Source: Diploptera punctata
Taxonomy: Eukaryota; Arthropoda; Insecta; Blattodea; Blaberidae
Length of the DNA: 64,000 nucleotides
Reading direction: 5' to 3'
Assembly: GCA_030220185.1 (NCBI GenBank)
Contig: JASPKZ010004956.1
Coordinates: forward strand, 250,501 to 314,500
In this document: piece after piece, positions 22,850-34,394 of the stretch
Position numbering within the stretch: position 1 is the first letter of the stretch
Layout of the letters: each line of letters starts with the position of its first letter
The notes under the pieces: model-generated
The model's input: the letters and a program-made list of their open reading frames with translations, nothing else
Databases searched by the model: none
What the model was told of the DNA's origin: nothing
Translations under genes and position numbers: made by a program

Positions 22850-23630
22850 ATTTGGACTCAAATTTCAAAACAAGGAATAAGATCTTAGACACCTTACGTT
22901 TTGCACACGACCAAGTTCTATTATATATGTCAGAAGATGGTTTACAGAAAACACTCTTTCAATTAAATTATACTGAACAGAATTATAATTTATAAATATC
23001 AGTAAGTAAAACGAAAATCTTAATCTTAGCTTTTAAAGGATCAGATACAACAAGAGCTAAAATAATTCAGGAGGGGAAACCCGTTGAACAAGTGAACCAT
23101 TTTAAATATCTGGGTTATAAATTCTCCTATTTTAAAAATGAAGATCTTTTTTAACAAATTTAATAAATTTGATTATGTATGTGGCAAAATTAAGAAAATA
23201 TTTAAAAATGCAAGAAAGGAAACAAACTAACATTTTATAAAGCAGTGTCAGTCCCCTTACTGTTGTATGGTAGTGAATTTTGGGTTTTAACTAAAAGAGA
23301 AGATAAGAATGATCGAAGCAGCCTAAATGAGAAAAAAATTTCTGAGAAGTGTGGCTGGCTGCAAACTCCTAGATATAGGAAGAAGCAATATATTAGATAA
23401 TAGCTTAAATATTTTGAAACTTTTATATAAAATACGATCATCTAGAAAAACTGAAATAACATGTTCAAAGAATGAAAATATGAACGCAATACCAAATATT
23501 ATACTTAGTTATAAACCATAAAGACACATGATTGTTGGTAGACGGAAAAGGAGATGGATTCAGCTTTTTGAATGAGAATCTATTTAGACCAGAACAGATT
23601 GTTGTTGTTTGATGATGACGAAGAAGATGA
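22850..23630 (+). pseudogene. LINE-C fragment, reverse transcriptase C-terminal half
   Basis: Plus strand, broken frames in the order LRFAHDQVLLYMSEDGLQKT (YADD region decayed to FAHD), ISVSKTKILILAFKG, VEQVNHFKYLGYKF, VSVPLLLYGSEFW and RRKRRWIQLF. It ends in a GATGATGACGAAGAAGATGATGG tail. The order is as in 24600-25915. Confidence 0.75.
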
Positions 23631-24170
23631 TGGTGAGGAAATGGGTTTTCTGAACTATTGACATTTCAACCAAGGCTTTATTATGAAGACTGAGAAAAAT
23701 CAAGCAAATTCTTAGCTAGATAATTTCTGGAGTTTAAACCTGGAATAACGAATCGCTTTTACTGTTAGAGAAATCGCTCTCTCTGATTTTTGTTGTAAAC
23801 TTTTAAACACCTTTTGCGCCAGAAAATTAAAATACGCAAGGTATTATTGCAGCGTTTAATGTAAAGTTCAAGTTTACATTATTATATCTGTATTTATTCT
23901 TTGTTTTGAATATCTTTCATTGTTCGAAAATGATTATATCACTTATGTGGGCGGTGTTAGATATATCAACATGTTATCGAGATGCAAGTTTCCATAGTTC
24001 TCCAAACAATACTTGATAGCGGACAGAAGCGCTCTGGGGTATAGACTGGCGCATTCCCTTATCTTCATTCTCAGGTTCGTTGCCTCTTGGGAACTAATCT
24101 TTCAGGACATTCAACCTGTATATTAGAAACTGCTAATGTCTGAGATATTTTGTAATGTTATACAGCACTA

Positions 24171-24470
24171 GCAAAAAACCCGGCGTGCGCTGATACGCCT
24201 AAATAAATTAAATTTTAAGGGTTAATTAAATTATATGGTATACAATACGACATACAAAACATGGCGGTTGCAGTCAATTTTTAAATTCGAATTTCAATTA
24301 AACCCCAACTTCCAATAATCGGATTTAGTTGCTTTTTTGAGAATACGTGCCTCGGTTTATTTTATTAGAATATACCGGATTTCGTCATAAAACGTCGAAA
24401 ATTGTGACAGTTAGAGCGATTTAAAACTTTTCGTTTCAGGTGAACTCCTACATCTAATGGTTTTAGAACA
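24171..24470. repeat. Family D dispersed repeat, copy 2
   Basis: Begins ACCCGGCGTGCGCTGATACG and shares CCTCGGTTTATTTTATTAGA, AAACGTCGAAAATTGTGAC and TTTCAGGTGAACTCCTACA with the copy at 22008-22560. Confidence 0.65.
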
Positions 24471-24599
24471 TAATATATAGCATAAAAAGCCTCTCCATGA
24501 AAAAAATACGTATGTGTGCAAAATAGCATTGTGTTCGGTTATATGGTGTCAAATTTACTAACGGCAGATATACCAACATCAAATTTATATATATATATA

Positions 24600-25915
24600 T
24601 ATATATATATTCTTAAAAAAAATTTAGATCTTATTAATATATGTTGGAAGACTGGCTGTGTACCAGATGAATGGAATAACTCGTTAGTTGTATCTATTCA
24701 TAAAAAAGGAAACAAAAATGATATTAATAATTATAGAGGAATTTGTCTGCTAAATGCGTGCCTATAAAATTTATGCAAAAATAATTACCAACAGATTAAA
24801 CACAATTTCTGACGCAATTATCCTAGAAGAACAAAATGGTTTCAGACCCAACAGATCCTGTATAGGTAGTGTCTTTACGTTAGCACAAATCATAGAAAAC
24901 ATAGAGAATTTAATATACAACTTTTATGATATACATTGATTATCATAAAGCCTTCGACACAGTAAACAGAATAAAATGATGGGATATCTTACATAATGCA
25001 GGAAACCCAAGCATTTAATTCAAGCGATTCAAAGCACGTATCATAACACACGAATTCGAATAAAAATAAATAATCAAATCAGCAAATCAGATAGACTAAT
25101 ATCCCAAGTTGTAAAACAAGGCTGTCCACTTTCCCCTCTTCTATTTAATTTATATATGAATGAAATCATAAAATTATGGCAAAACCAATCACAATCACAC
25201 TTTATGATTGATGGTCGACCCCTCAACACATTAATGTATGCAGATGATCAAGTAATATTGGCTACTTCTGAAGATCACCTACAAAGAGCAGTACATAGAT
25301 TGTCAAATATAACCCAAGATTATAATTTACAAATTTCGGTAAGACAAAAACTATGGCGTTTCAAGGAAAAATACCGATACGACTATAAATTGTTATTAAC
25401 AACAATATAATAGAACAAGTTAATAACTTTACTTATCTTGGCTGCAATCTTTCCTACGACACATGTAATGACATAGACATAAAATTGGTCAAATTTCAAA
25501 AACTTATAGGAACAATAAAAAGCATCCTTTTCCGAAAAGTATGTCCAGATACAATTCTAAAATTTTATAAAATAATGGCTCTTCCAACTCTACTTTATGG
25601 TTCTGAAACTTGGACTCTTACTACAGGTAAATTAAATAGGATAGTAGCTGCAGAAAGGAAGTTATTAAGACCTTTAGCGGGTTATACACTTTATGATCAC
25701 ATGCGTAATGAAGATATCCGCAAAGCTCTCAACATACCAGCAATAACTGAAATCATTCAAAAATATCAAAATAATTGGCATGAACACCTTCTGAGAATGC
25801 CAAACAATAGACTACCTCTGCAGCTATTAAACTACAGACACATAGGGCGAAGAGACCCAGGAAGACCTAAGAAGAGATGGAGGGATCAATTTCTTTCCTG
25901 AAGAGGAACAGGACA
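24600..25915 (+). pseudogene. LINE-C, best copy: reverse transcriptase with C-terminal tail
   Basis: Plus strand non-LTR reverse transcriptase, probably RTE-like. In order: CVPDEWNNSLVVSIHKKGNK (24650-24720), NNYRGICLLNA, NRLNTISDAIILEEQNGFRP (24790-24850), IDYHKAFDTVNR in another frame (block A), a decayed PQGCPLSPLLFNLY region (about 25110-25160), LMYADDQVILATSEDHLQRA (25230-25290, intact YADD), ILKFYKIMALPTLLYGSETW (25550-25610), RPLAGYTLYDHMR and WHEHLLRMP, ending GRPKKRWRDQFLS at 25901. The N-terminal endonuclease is missing, and at least four frameshifts break it. It is preceded by an (AT)n tract at 24589-24610. Confidence 0.85.
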
Positions 25916-25934
25916 ATGGCCTAATCCATGCCTG

Positions 25935-26149
25935 CCATTGATGATATATATATGTATATATATATATATATATAGGCCTATATATATATATATATAATAT
26001 GATATGAAAAGAAAAATGAATCCTTGAGTCGAGATTTGAACCCGAGTCATTAAACGTACAGAGTTTAGAGCTCGGGTTTAAATCCCAACTCAAGCATTCA
26101 TTTTTCTTATATTATATATGCCTTCATTGCCAAATGTCAAAAATATAGT

Positions 26150-26200
<51 letters not shown>
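25935..26200. repeat. (AT)n and (GT)n microsatellites enclosing a tRNA-like inverted repeat
   Basis: (AT)n at 25948-25996 and 26150-26180, then (GT)n to 26200. Between them, 26006-26045 and 26070-26112 are inverted copies (GAAAAATGAATCCTTGAG.. against CTCAAGCATTCATTTTTC), and each contains a B-box-like GATTTGAACCCGAG or its complement. Confidence 0.7.
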
Positions 26201-26201
<1 letters not shown>

Positions 26202-26538
26202 TAATTTTAAGATAATAGGTCAGATGGAACGATTTTATATGTGCCAAGTTTATTATTTCTTATAACTTTACTCGTATAAATGCTGTTAATAGTAGTATGG
26301 AGTTACTTTATTTTATAGTAATGTTCGACATCAGGAACTTTCTCTGTAAAAACTTTCCAAGCCTATGAATTAATATGATAGTATCTGGATATCCGAATCT
26401 CACCCTGATTTTTTATCCGTTTGACGTGAGATTAAAGTTTGTTGTAATGAAACTTCTGTTAATACCGCAGAAGAACCGAGTGTTCATATTGATGCATATT
26501 CAATTGCCATTCTCGAAATTATTGACCGCATGATGAAA

Positions 26539-26600
26539 CGCTGTGGCGAAACACTGAACATCCGACTACGCTGTGGCGAAACACTGAACATCCGACTACG
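26539..26600. repeat. Exact 30-bp tandem duplication
   Basis: The 30-base unit beginning CGCTGTGGCGAAACACTG is present twice without a mismatch (26539-26568 and 26569-26598). The flanking sequence shows no family. Confidence 0.85.
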
Positions 26601-27244
26601 AGTGGTCGAGTGACGAGTTTCGCCATTTAGTTGATGAACGATAGCGAGTTTCCAATTATAAACTGCCATAGCCTATCACGCCATAACTCTCCATGTCATA
26701 CAGACGGCTAGTCTAGAACAATAATTTCCATATTAGGTTCGGGATTAATTGAATCTACAGCTAATCTACCACACAATGTCTTTTTAATAGTTGTGTTTTG
26801 TGTCAACACGATCGAGAGAAAATTTAACTCTAGCTATAACTCTGCATCGAACATCTCATTGCTTGTTTCAGGCACCCGACTCTGGAATTCCCTCCCCTCC
26901 AACATCACGGATTGCTCAACTTAATAATTAGTTTAAAGAATCAGTAAATATTTCCTTAGAGAATACAGTGTACAACCATGTACTTTGCATAATTTTATTA
27001 TTCTTTTATGTTTTGTACTCTCTTTGTCAAACTAATTATTTAATCAATTTATTATTATTATTATTATTATTATTAATATTATTATTATTATTTTAATTTT
27101 TTTTCTGTATCATCTATACCCTGTTTTTGCCTATGCCTATTATGTATTATTAATGAAGTTGTAGAAAATTCATCATTGTTAATTTCCTTATAGTTTAACT
27201 TTTGTGAAGTGGAAGAGAATACCTTATAGTCTTAACTCCATGAG
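26601..27244. other. Unrecognised stretch with ATT microsatellite
   Basis: (ATT)n at 27050-27090. A frame around 26870-26935 reads SLLVSGTRLWNSLPSNI, resembling the end of a Jockey/CR1-type LINE, but it is too short for a firm call. Confidence 0.35.
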
Positions 27245-27360
27245 GCCATCATCATCATCAATTACAGTCATGATTTAGGCCATTGGCTTGTTCCGCTTCA
27301 GGATATAAATTGATCTCTCCATCGCTTCTTAGGTCTTCCTGAGTCTCTTCGTCCATTGGA
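27245..27360 (-). mobile_element. LINE-C 3' tail fragment
   Basis: Minus strand reads GRRDSGRPKKRWRDQF followed by the (GAT)n 3' tail. This is the same ending as the LINE-C copy at 25915. Confidence 0.7.
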
Positions 27361-27393
27361 TCTGTAGTTGAATATATTACCATGAGGTTATAT

Positions 27394-27533
27394 ATCCATT
27401 ATCCCTAGTAATTCTGCCCGAATTTTCATGCTATGCTTTGCAGCTTTACTAGGAAATTATAGGTGTGGTAGCTTACCACACTAGTGAAGGATGATGATAA
27501 TAATGATAAGGATGATGATGATGGCCGGATGAG

Positions 27534-27535
<2 letters not shown>
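27394..27535 (-). mobile_element. SINE-A copy 4, 3' half only
   Basis: Carries the AATTCTGCCCG tail, AGCTTTACTAGGAAATT and the (GAT)n tract, ending GATGATGGCCGG. The tRNA-like head is absent, and the element stops at an (AT)n tract (27536-27573). Confidence 0.75.
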
Positions 27536-27573
<38 letters not shown>

Positions 27574-27576
<3 letters not shown>

Positions 27577-28511
27577 ATTTTTATTCAAATAAATACTAAT
27601 GTTAAAGCAATGTAATTCTTAGTTAAAATTTGCCTTTAAAATGTTTAAAGCCTGGAGAAGGAAGTTAGACGGAGGTTAATATAATTTGTGAAAGTATTGA
27701 GTCGCAAAGTCTGTTTCCAATGCCACAAGATCGGGGTGAGAAAATATGCTGACTACTGGGATTACCGACCCAGATATTATATCCAGATCTATCATCTTTC
27801 TTCAAGCATATTTAAGGCAGGAGAGAATACCTCACACCCGCGACAAAAATCCTGCTGAACATCACAAGGGATGTCGATCGCTTGAAAAGTTAGTCACCGA
27901 TTTTTGGGAAGATACAGTATTTGTTTCAGTCATTAAAGAAGTTCGTGAATAAAATACACTCATTATATAAAAAAAAATCACAATCGATTATTACATTTAT
28001 TGAAACTTGGAAAATAGTTATTGAATCTGATGGCGCGGAAATGAGCTATCATTTTTTTAAGCGCTATAAAAAACATTATTAAGAAAAACAATACCCATAT
28101 TACACAAGATATTACTATAATGAAAAACAATTTAAACTCTGGATTATTTTTCGTATTACATAATCTAATCGAACAAGAGATAAATAAAAAAGTACCTGAA
28201 TAAAAATATTATATACAACTCTGAAAACAAACAATAATCGTAATGATCATAGAACATTTTGGTAAACAATTAACGAGACAACAGACGAAATAAATAAAAC
28301 TAATTCCATAACGAAAAATACTTTCGATATTTAAACATCAAATTTGAAAAAGAGATACCTAACAATTTTAGCGTTCAATTTACTAGCAATTGACACAATA
28401 TAGCTGCGAAAATAAAACAAATATTTTTAATAATGGTAACAATAGATTCAGTTATGCAATATTCATGCGTCCAATAACAGAAATAGTTACTTACGTACCA
28501 ATGGTATTATT
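27574..28511. other. Unrecognised AT-rich stretch
   Basis: A 68-codon frame at 27746-27952 (FLQAYLRQERIPHTRDKNP) is unlike anything I know and has no supporting context. Confidence 0.35.
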
Positions 28512-28935
28512 GTGGCCCTGAGGGCGACAGGTTATTTGCTGCCGATAAGGTTACCCATGCCGAACTGGTCGAAGGTGATAAGCCAGACGAAAATAGTACC
28601 TTGGTCGAAAGAGTGTCGATATTTCACCGTAAAAATACAACCGTCAAGAAATGCGGACATGGATTCAACTGGGATAAAATTTCCAGAGGTCAAATAGTCC
28701 CCCATTCGGTTCTCCGGGCAGGGACTACTTCAGGGAACCCATGCCAATGGTAGACCAAGAATGAGGTGGGAGAATAACATTAAATATGATTTGAAGGAAG
28801 TAGATTATACAGGGGATGATTGGAAAACATTAGGTCAGGATAGGGATGTATGGAGATATTATGTCCGCGCGGCCATGAACCTACGGCTTCGATAGTGCCA
28901 GCGAGTTAGTGAGTTAGTTAGTAAGCTAAGGCACT
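28512..28935 (+). mobile_element. LINE-A minimal derivative: 5' leader fused to 3' end
   Basis: 28512-28747 matches the LINE-A 5' leader (compare 9168-9400), including GGGACTACTTCAGGGAACCC. At CCAATGG|TAGACCAAG it switches directly to the 3' coding end (RPRMRWENN, DLKEVDYTGDDWKTLG) and 3' terminus, finishing in a GTTAGT tail. The endonuclease and reverse transcriptase are entirely gone. The join has GG microhomology. Confidence 0.75.
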
Positions 28936-28974
28936 TGTATTTAGGGACGTTGTGAACTCAATAATACATTCAAA

Positions 28975-29257
28975 ATGGAACAATATGTAAATTATTCAGA
29001 AGAAATTTGTGATTTGGCAAAAGAAGCAGAACAAAAATCATTGCCCATTGAGTCAAGAACAATGTACTGCAAGGAATATATGTTTTGTGAAGTGGATGAA
29101 AGATAGACTTGTGGACGTTGTTAATGAACTGTTGATGTGGCATACTTTGAGAACCAGGCAAGTTATTTTCACCCAACGCATTGTGAAAAAAATGATCAAT
29201 GCTAAAAAATACTTTAATAGTAAACAAGAATGTGAATATTGCCAATGTAATTTCTAG
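28975..29257 (+). pseudogene. Possible tyrosine-recombinase-like N-terminal fragment
   Basis: Two overlapping frames read MEQYVNYSEEICDLAKEAEQ and SLPIESRTMYCKEYMF (28975-29085), then FVKWMKDRLVDVVNELLMW (29085-29140). The helix-rich SAM-like pattern ending KxWM..VN..LL recalls the start of Crypton-type recombinases of insects. No catalytic R-H-R-Y part follows. Weak similarity from memory. Confidence 0.25.
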
Positions 29258-29640
29258 TTCAATTACTATATGCTATTTTTAAACGTTAATTTTGTTAATT
29301 GGAAATGTTTGGTTGCTGTTATTAATATTTTTTGTATGCCTGGTAAACTTAATTCACGCGCGAACAATTTGAAAAATTTAATAGCGCGGAGGTATTATGA
29401 AATCAATTACCCTACATATACCATTTCCTAGCAAGAAACAGACAATTATAAAGTACTGTAGATATATGATTAAATTATTTGATTAAAGGTCTAAAACATA
29501 ATGTAGCATCCTGCTAGACGATATAGCTACACAATTTTGAAAATTATTGGTCAATTTATAACTCAACACCTACACCACATAATTAACTTACGCTATTCAC
29601 AAGTCAAATCTTAAAATTTCTTTATTTTACCAATTTCAGA
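29258..29640. other. Unrecognised AT-rich stretch
   Basis: Nothing recognised. Confidence 0.35.
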
Positions 29641-29712
29641 ATAAATCTGGGCACACAAAACATCTTCAAAATTACAGACCTATTTCAGTACTCGCAAACG
29701 TTTGAAAATTTT
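29641..29712 (+). pseudogene. Short reverse transcriptase scrap
   Basis: Reads KSGHTKHLQNYRPISVLANV, the canonical NYRPISVL block at the start of LINE reverse transcriptases. It lies on the strand opposite to the adjoining Jockey fragment, so it is a separate or inverted piece. Confidence 0.6.
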
Positions 29713-29715
29713 AAA

Positions 29716-30725
29716 ATCAAATTCCATTCTTCACTTCACTGGATGTAAACGCTTTATTGGTAAAGACATAGGAAGTTGAATATTGAGAAAATGTTTAATT
29801 TCTTCTTCCTTTTCATCGTTGGCAATATCTGTGTTAGGCTTGAAGACCTCAGAGAGGTGATTTGCAAAAAATGTCTGCTTTTTCTAAATTATTTCTAGCC
29901 CAACCATCTCTTTTTTAATAGATGGATTCAATATTTTTGGACGCTTTAATGACTTGGCAAGTTTCCATAGTGAATTATATTTGAAGAAATGAGAAGTGTT
30001 AAATTAATAATAAAATCGTTCCATAGTGAATATTCATCTTTATTGTTAGGACTAAAATTTGACATATATTCACAATGTGTGTCGTTCTTTAAATCAGAAA
30101 GAAGTTTTTTCAGTTCTTTTGCACTTTTATTAAGTTTAGTTTTATCTTCAGGGCGTCTATATGTTTGCCAAATCCTTCGAAGTTTTATTTTTTCTAAAAT
30201 CTTTTCCTAATTTCTTTTGGATAGTTCACACAATTTTCTTCCTTTGCGCTTAAACTAGGCGTCGATTTCCATGTAGATTCTTGGAGTAATTTTGTAAAAT
30301 ACTCTGTTGCTGCATCAATATCATATTCGGATTTTAGGGAAATTTTAAGATTATATTGTTGTCTAACCACCTCCGAATGAATCCCAGTTTGTTCTATTAT
30401 TATATAGTGCAGGAGATTGTGATTTTCTGTTCATCATTGTGCTCATTGTTATTATAATAGGAGTATGATCAGAGTATATATCAAGACAAGATTCTATGTC
30501 AATATAGTTATCATTAATGCCCTAATAAATCAGGTATTTTGTTTAAATCTGTTGGCCAGTATGTAGGTTGACCTGTAGAAACATGTTCCATATTTATATT
30601 TATTAGACATTGTTGCAGTTCTCTCCCTCTGGGAGTAATAAGTCTTGAGCCCCATATTTGATGCTTTGCATTAAAGTCAATGCTAAGTGATAACCGGTTT
30701 GGATTCCGAAGTAAGCTCAGTTCAG
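29716..30725 (-). pseudogene. Jockey-like LINE: endonuclease end and linker
   Basis: Minus strand. From 30705 it reads LSIDFNAKHQIWGSRLITPR, GRELQQC, TGQPTYWPTDLNKIPDLL. This is the DFNAKH..WGS and PTYWPTD..N.PD..D signature of Jockey-clade apurinic endonucleases. A linker region in broken frames follows down to 29716 (about 30250-29760), before the reverse transcriptase would start. 3'-truncated there. Several stops. Confidence 0.75.
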
Positions 30726-31275
30726 AGTTAGCTATTATGAAAATAACAAATAATAGTTACTGAATAAGGTGGATTAAATGTACAGGCCTAGGTATTTTTC
30801 CAGACATCTAGAAGGATTTCGCGCAATAATGGGAATTTTGAGAATTCTTTATCACTTTTCATATTATAACGCATTGTTGATCCGTTGCTCAAATGACCAT
30901 GTTTGCTTTTCACGGAGGCGGCAAGACTAAGTCTCGCCACATAAGTGATAAGGGGTTTGGATTCGTGGATCGTGAGTTACATGTGCAACTCCCAGCGATC
31001 TCTTCAGACGAGTTTTATCAAAATATAGCTTTCCATATGCGTATATGTATCGCTTTCTAGAATGATCGATCTCTCGAAGTTACGATTAGAGAGGATCGAG
31101 ACTGGTTTTCCCAGATATTTCCGATCCTCAAACATAAAAGGATGCGAGCAGGTGATCAACTAGTTGTGGCCGAGAACTCGTCCAAAGAAATTCGCTCTTC
31201 AAAGCGACAAGTAAGACATGTGTTACGAGCACTCCTGGGAGTGTGAACAGAAAACAAAACTACAACAGAAACCGT
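30726..31275. other. Unrecognised stretch
   Basis: 30890-31250 is somewhat GC-richer than average and could be LTR or leader sequence, but I found no pairing copy in the window. Confidence 0.35.
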
Positions 31276-31655
31276 GTCTGTGAGAGACTAATTGCAGAAT
31301 AATTAATATGTGCGTATACAGTGAATTATTCTGAAGGTAATAAAGAAGATTTAGAATTTTTGTGTTAACCAGTGTGAAGACAGATTAAAAATACCAGTCT
31401 CCACGCAACCATTGCAGAATAATTATAATGTGCATATACAGTGAAATTGCAAAAGAAATAAATAATATTTTACGTTCTTCTGTAAACTGGTGGTCAGATA
31501 AAAAAAACAAACCTGCCCCATGAAATAGCTAACCGCTACAATATATTTGTATATTATTTGAAAGTGTCTACTTTTAGTGAAATATTGCTTTTCACACTAA
31601 AAATACTATGGTTTCAGTTATGAATAGAAATATTACGTATTTATTGGAAATTTTC
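31276..31655 (+). repeat. Element X, copy 1
   Basis: It contains two similar subunits starting ATTGCAGAATAATTA (31290 and 31409), each with a TATACAGTGAA motif about 20 bases on. A unique end (GTGTCTACTTTTAGTGAAAT.. to ..TATTGGAAAT) follows. The whole is repeated in inverted orientation at 32341-32925. Confidence 0.7.
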
Positions 31656-32244
31656 CAGTTATTTTCTCTAATATGTTATAATATTTTCCTCTCGAGTCCA
31701 ATAAAACACCTTTTCAGTAATGTTTGATGCAGTAGAATGTAATTAACCGGATAGTTACTAGTTGCTTGATAAATCGTGATGCAGGATACGTTGTGTTAAT
31801 TTGTGTGCACTGTATAATCCACGTTTCCACATTTCAATTAAAAATCAAATACATTCTGAGGGATTTCTGCCATTCGTAAATATATTGTTTATTTTTAAAA
31901 TCTGTTTTGTAAATTGGAGTTTATGAACTGTGTGATACAAACCGTGTTGTTATTGAAATGAAACTTTTTGTTACTACATCAGATACGTTTGAAAATTAAA
32001 AAAAAGGGTAACAATAGAGTTTATAAATTTATTTTTATTGACATGCAAACAGCTCTCATAATCATGTGATATGTATATAGACTGAATAATAAAACGACCA
32101 CATATGAACTTCACTTAATGTTTAATCACGTGAAGAGAAAGTTAACTTTTAAATTTAAAAGTTAATTTACTTTACATATATGTCCACACATAGAAACACA
32201 GTGTATAATCGAAATGAATAGTTAATGACAAACGAGGGAACGTT

Positions 32245-32340
32245 TAAGAAGAGGCTGATTTTCAAATATCTACGGACAATAATTACGTTACAAACACGAA
32301 TGAGATGCACAAAGAAATTAAACATTGACTCAATTCTAAA
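32245..32340 (+). mobile_element. LINE-A fragment, upstream part of an interrupted copy
   Basis: Matches the LINE-A segment before the C-terminal tail (FKYL.TIIT, NEMHKEIK and HRLNS in intact copies). The copy is interrupted at 32341 and resumes at 32926. Confidence 0.6.
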
Positions 32341-32925
32341 TATTTCCAACAAATACATAATGTTTTTATTCATATCTGAAACCATAATATTTTTAGTGTG
32401 AAAAGCAACATTTCACTAAAAGTAGACACTTTCAGTTTGTTTTTTTATTTATCTGACACCAGTTTACAGACGAACTTAAAATCTTCTTTATTTCCTAAAG
32501 GGTGCACTAAGGAAGACATAATCAAGAATACAGAAATAAGACAGGAACTTGAAATATTTGCAATAACTGATAAAATAGATACATATAGATAAAAATGGAA
32601 GCCACACATAGACACAATGAATGAAGATAGATATCCAAAATAAATAACAAAATACAAACCTAAAGGCACCCGAGATGTGGGCAGACCTAGAAAGAGATGG
32701 GCTGACGTCGGAACGGGTCAACAGACATAATCCATGAATGCAGATGATGATGATTTCCTTTGCAATAATTCACTGTATAAGTACATATAATTATTCTGCA
32801 ATGGTTTCGTGGGGACTGGTATTTCTTTAATCTGACTTCACATCCGTTAACACAAGAATACTAAATCTTCTTTATTGCTTTCAGAATAACTCGCTGCATA
32901 TGCACATATTAATTATACGAGGTCT
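32341..32925 (-). repeat. Element X, copy 2, inserted in LINE-A and split by LINE-C
   Basis: Reverse complement of 31276-31655 apart from an insertion at 32500-32750. It lies between two consecutive parts of LINE-A, so it arrived after that LINE. Confidence 0.7.
32500..32750 (+). mobile_element. LINE-C 3' tail inside element X
   Basis: Frames read CTKEDIIKNTEIRQELEIF and GRPRKRWADVG, the LINE-C end, with a (GAT)n tail. It is flanked by ATTTCCT on both sides, and X copy 1 has the site once, supporting a short target duplication. Confidence 0.7.
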
Positions 32926-33450
32926 CCTGTCGTCCCAACTTCTCTCTAAAAAACGTTAAACTGAAGATATATAATACTGTTATTCTCCTAGTTCTATTAT
33001 ATGGATGAGAAACATGGGCGCTTACTTTAAGGGAGGAGAAAATATTACGAGTATTTGAGAATGGAGTTCTTAGGGAAAAAAATTGGGCCCAAAGGAGGAA
33101 CAGACAGGCAAATGGAGAAGACTTCGTAAAAGTAAGCTACATTATTTTTATAGAAAACCAGTTATAATAACAGTTAAATCTTGTAGACTGCGATGGGCAG
33201 GGCATGTGGCACGAATGGGGAATGAAAAAGGGGCTTGGAAACTTCTTTTAGAAAAACCAGAGGGAACACGGCCAGTTAGTAGACCAAGAATGATGTGGGA
33301 GAACATCATTAATCACTGATTAGACGGAAGTAGATTATACAAGGAAAGATTGTAAAACATTACTCAGGTTAGGGATATATGGAGAGCTTATATCCGCGCG
33401 TCTATGAACCTACGGCTTCAATAGAGCCAGTGAGGTAGTAAGTTAGTTAC
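32926..33450 (+). pseudogene. LINE-A 3' end
   Basis: Plus strand: SQLLS-KNVKLKIYN, LLYG.ETWALTLREE in broken frames. An open 78-codon frame (33083-33319) then reads TGKWRRLRKSKLHYFYRKPV, RRLRWAGHVARMGNEKGAWK and TRPVSRPRMMWEN. The 3' terminus GAACCTACGGCTTC and a degraded GTTA tail follow. Confidence 0.8.
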
Positions 33451-33874
33451 TTAGTTCATATTAAGGGAAATATGTATCACGCCATTGCGTTCAGATGCAT
33501 GAACAGAATTTTGAACATTTGCTCTAATTGCTCGAGTTAGGATAGAGAAATCTCCACGTCTGCCCTTAGGAAATGTGCATTATCTCGATGGTTAATTTAC
33601 GGACCTCTTCTTAATGGAGCTTGTGTTAGTTCACTGTGAAACTTCACAGAAATATGATCTAACTGTATGAAATAAATCTTTTTTCCTTTAAGAACGGTGA
33701 AGTTTCTGCATAAACAAAGACGCAGTACAGTATGGTCATGTTAACTGAAAATTAACTTGCCGACCAATGTTTCATGGGCTTGTACCTGTTTGCACTTGAA
33801 ATTGTGTTTGTCTAGTTATTGACACTTTAAGTAAAATCGCCACTGTTTTTGTTGGAATTAATTCTTACTACTTA
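33451..33874. other. Unrecognised stretch
   Basis: Nothing recognised. Confidence 0.35.
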
Positions 33875-34150
33875 GCGAGTCCTAGAAGTTTAAGGCACAG
33901 AGCTCTGGGACTTGCGCAGGTTCGAGTCCCCACGGGATCCATTATGACAGAGGTGCCCTTCCAGTAATGTAAGAAATGTTGATAAAAAGTGCTGTAACGG
34001 CTAGAGGACCCGACATGATGACCACATGTCATATCTATACTGGCTGGATGATCGTCCACCTCTGTGATTTACACTGGATGTGAAAGCAGCAGCAAAATGG
34101 TAGATGAAGAGCCGCTTTCTAGGCCTGCACACCAAGTACATAGTTATTCA
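33875..34150 (+). mobile_element. tRNA-derived SINE-like element
   Basis: GGCACAGAGCTCTGGGACTTG followed by the B-box GCAGGTTCGAGTCCCCAC at about 33920-33938 looks like the 3' half of a tRNA-like head. The body has no second copy in this window. Confidence 0.45.
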
Positions 34151-34394
34151 ACGACCTATCCTTAAAAATAAAAACGTTTTATCGTAACCGGTTATTTTTA
34201 GGACTCACGTTCACTGGAAATTTTTACTTCTCGTATGTTTCTCTTCTCATTCCTACATCTAGGACCATCACTTTTGAGAAAATCTGTAGTTGTTTCAAAA
34301 CATAGGCCTACCAGGAAAACCACACAATAATTTTGTTTTGTATACTTCTAATTTACACGAAATTGTCAGCATTCTTAAAACGAACAAGTTTCCT

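Noticed and set aside
27746..27952. 68-codon frame as a gene
   Set aside because: No recognisable motif, no neighbouring exon signals, and a short length expected by chance.
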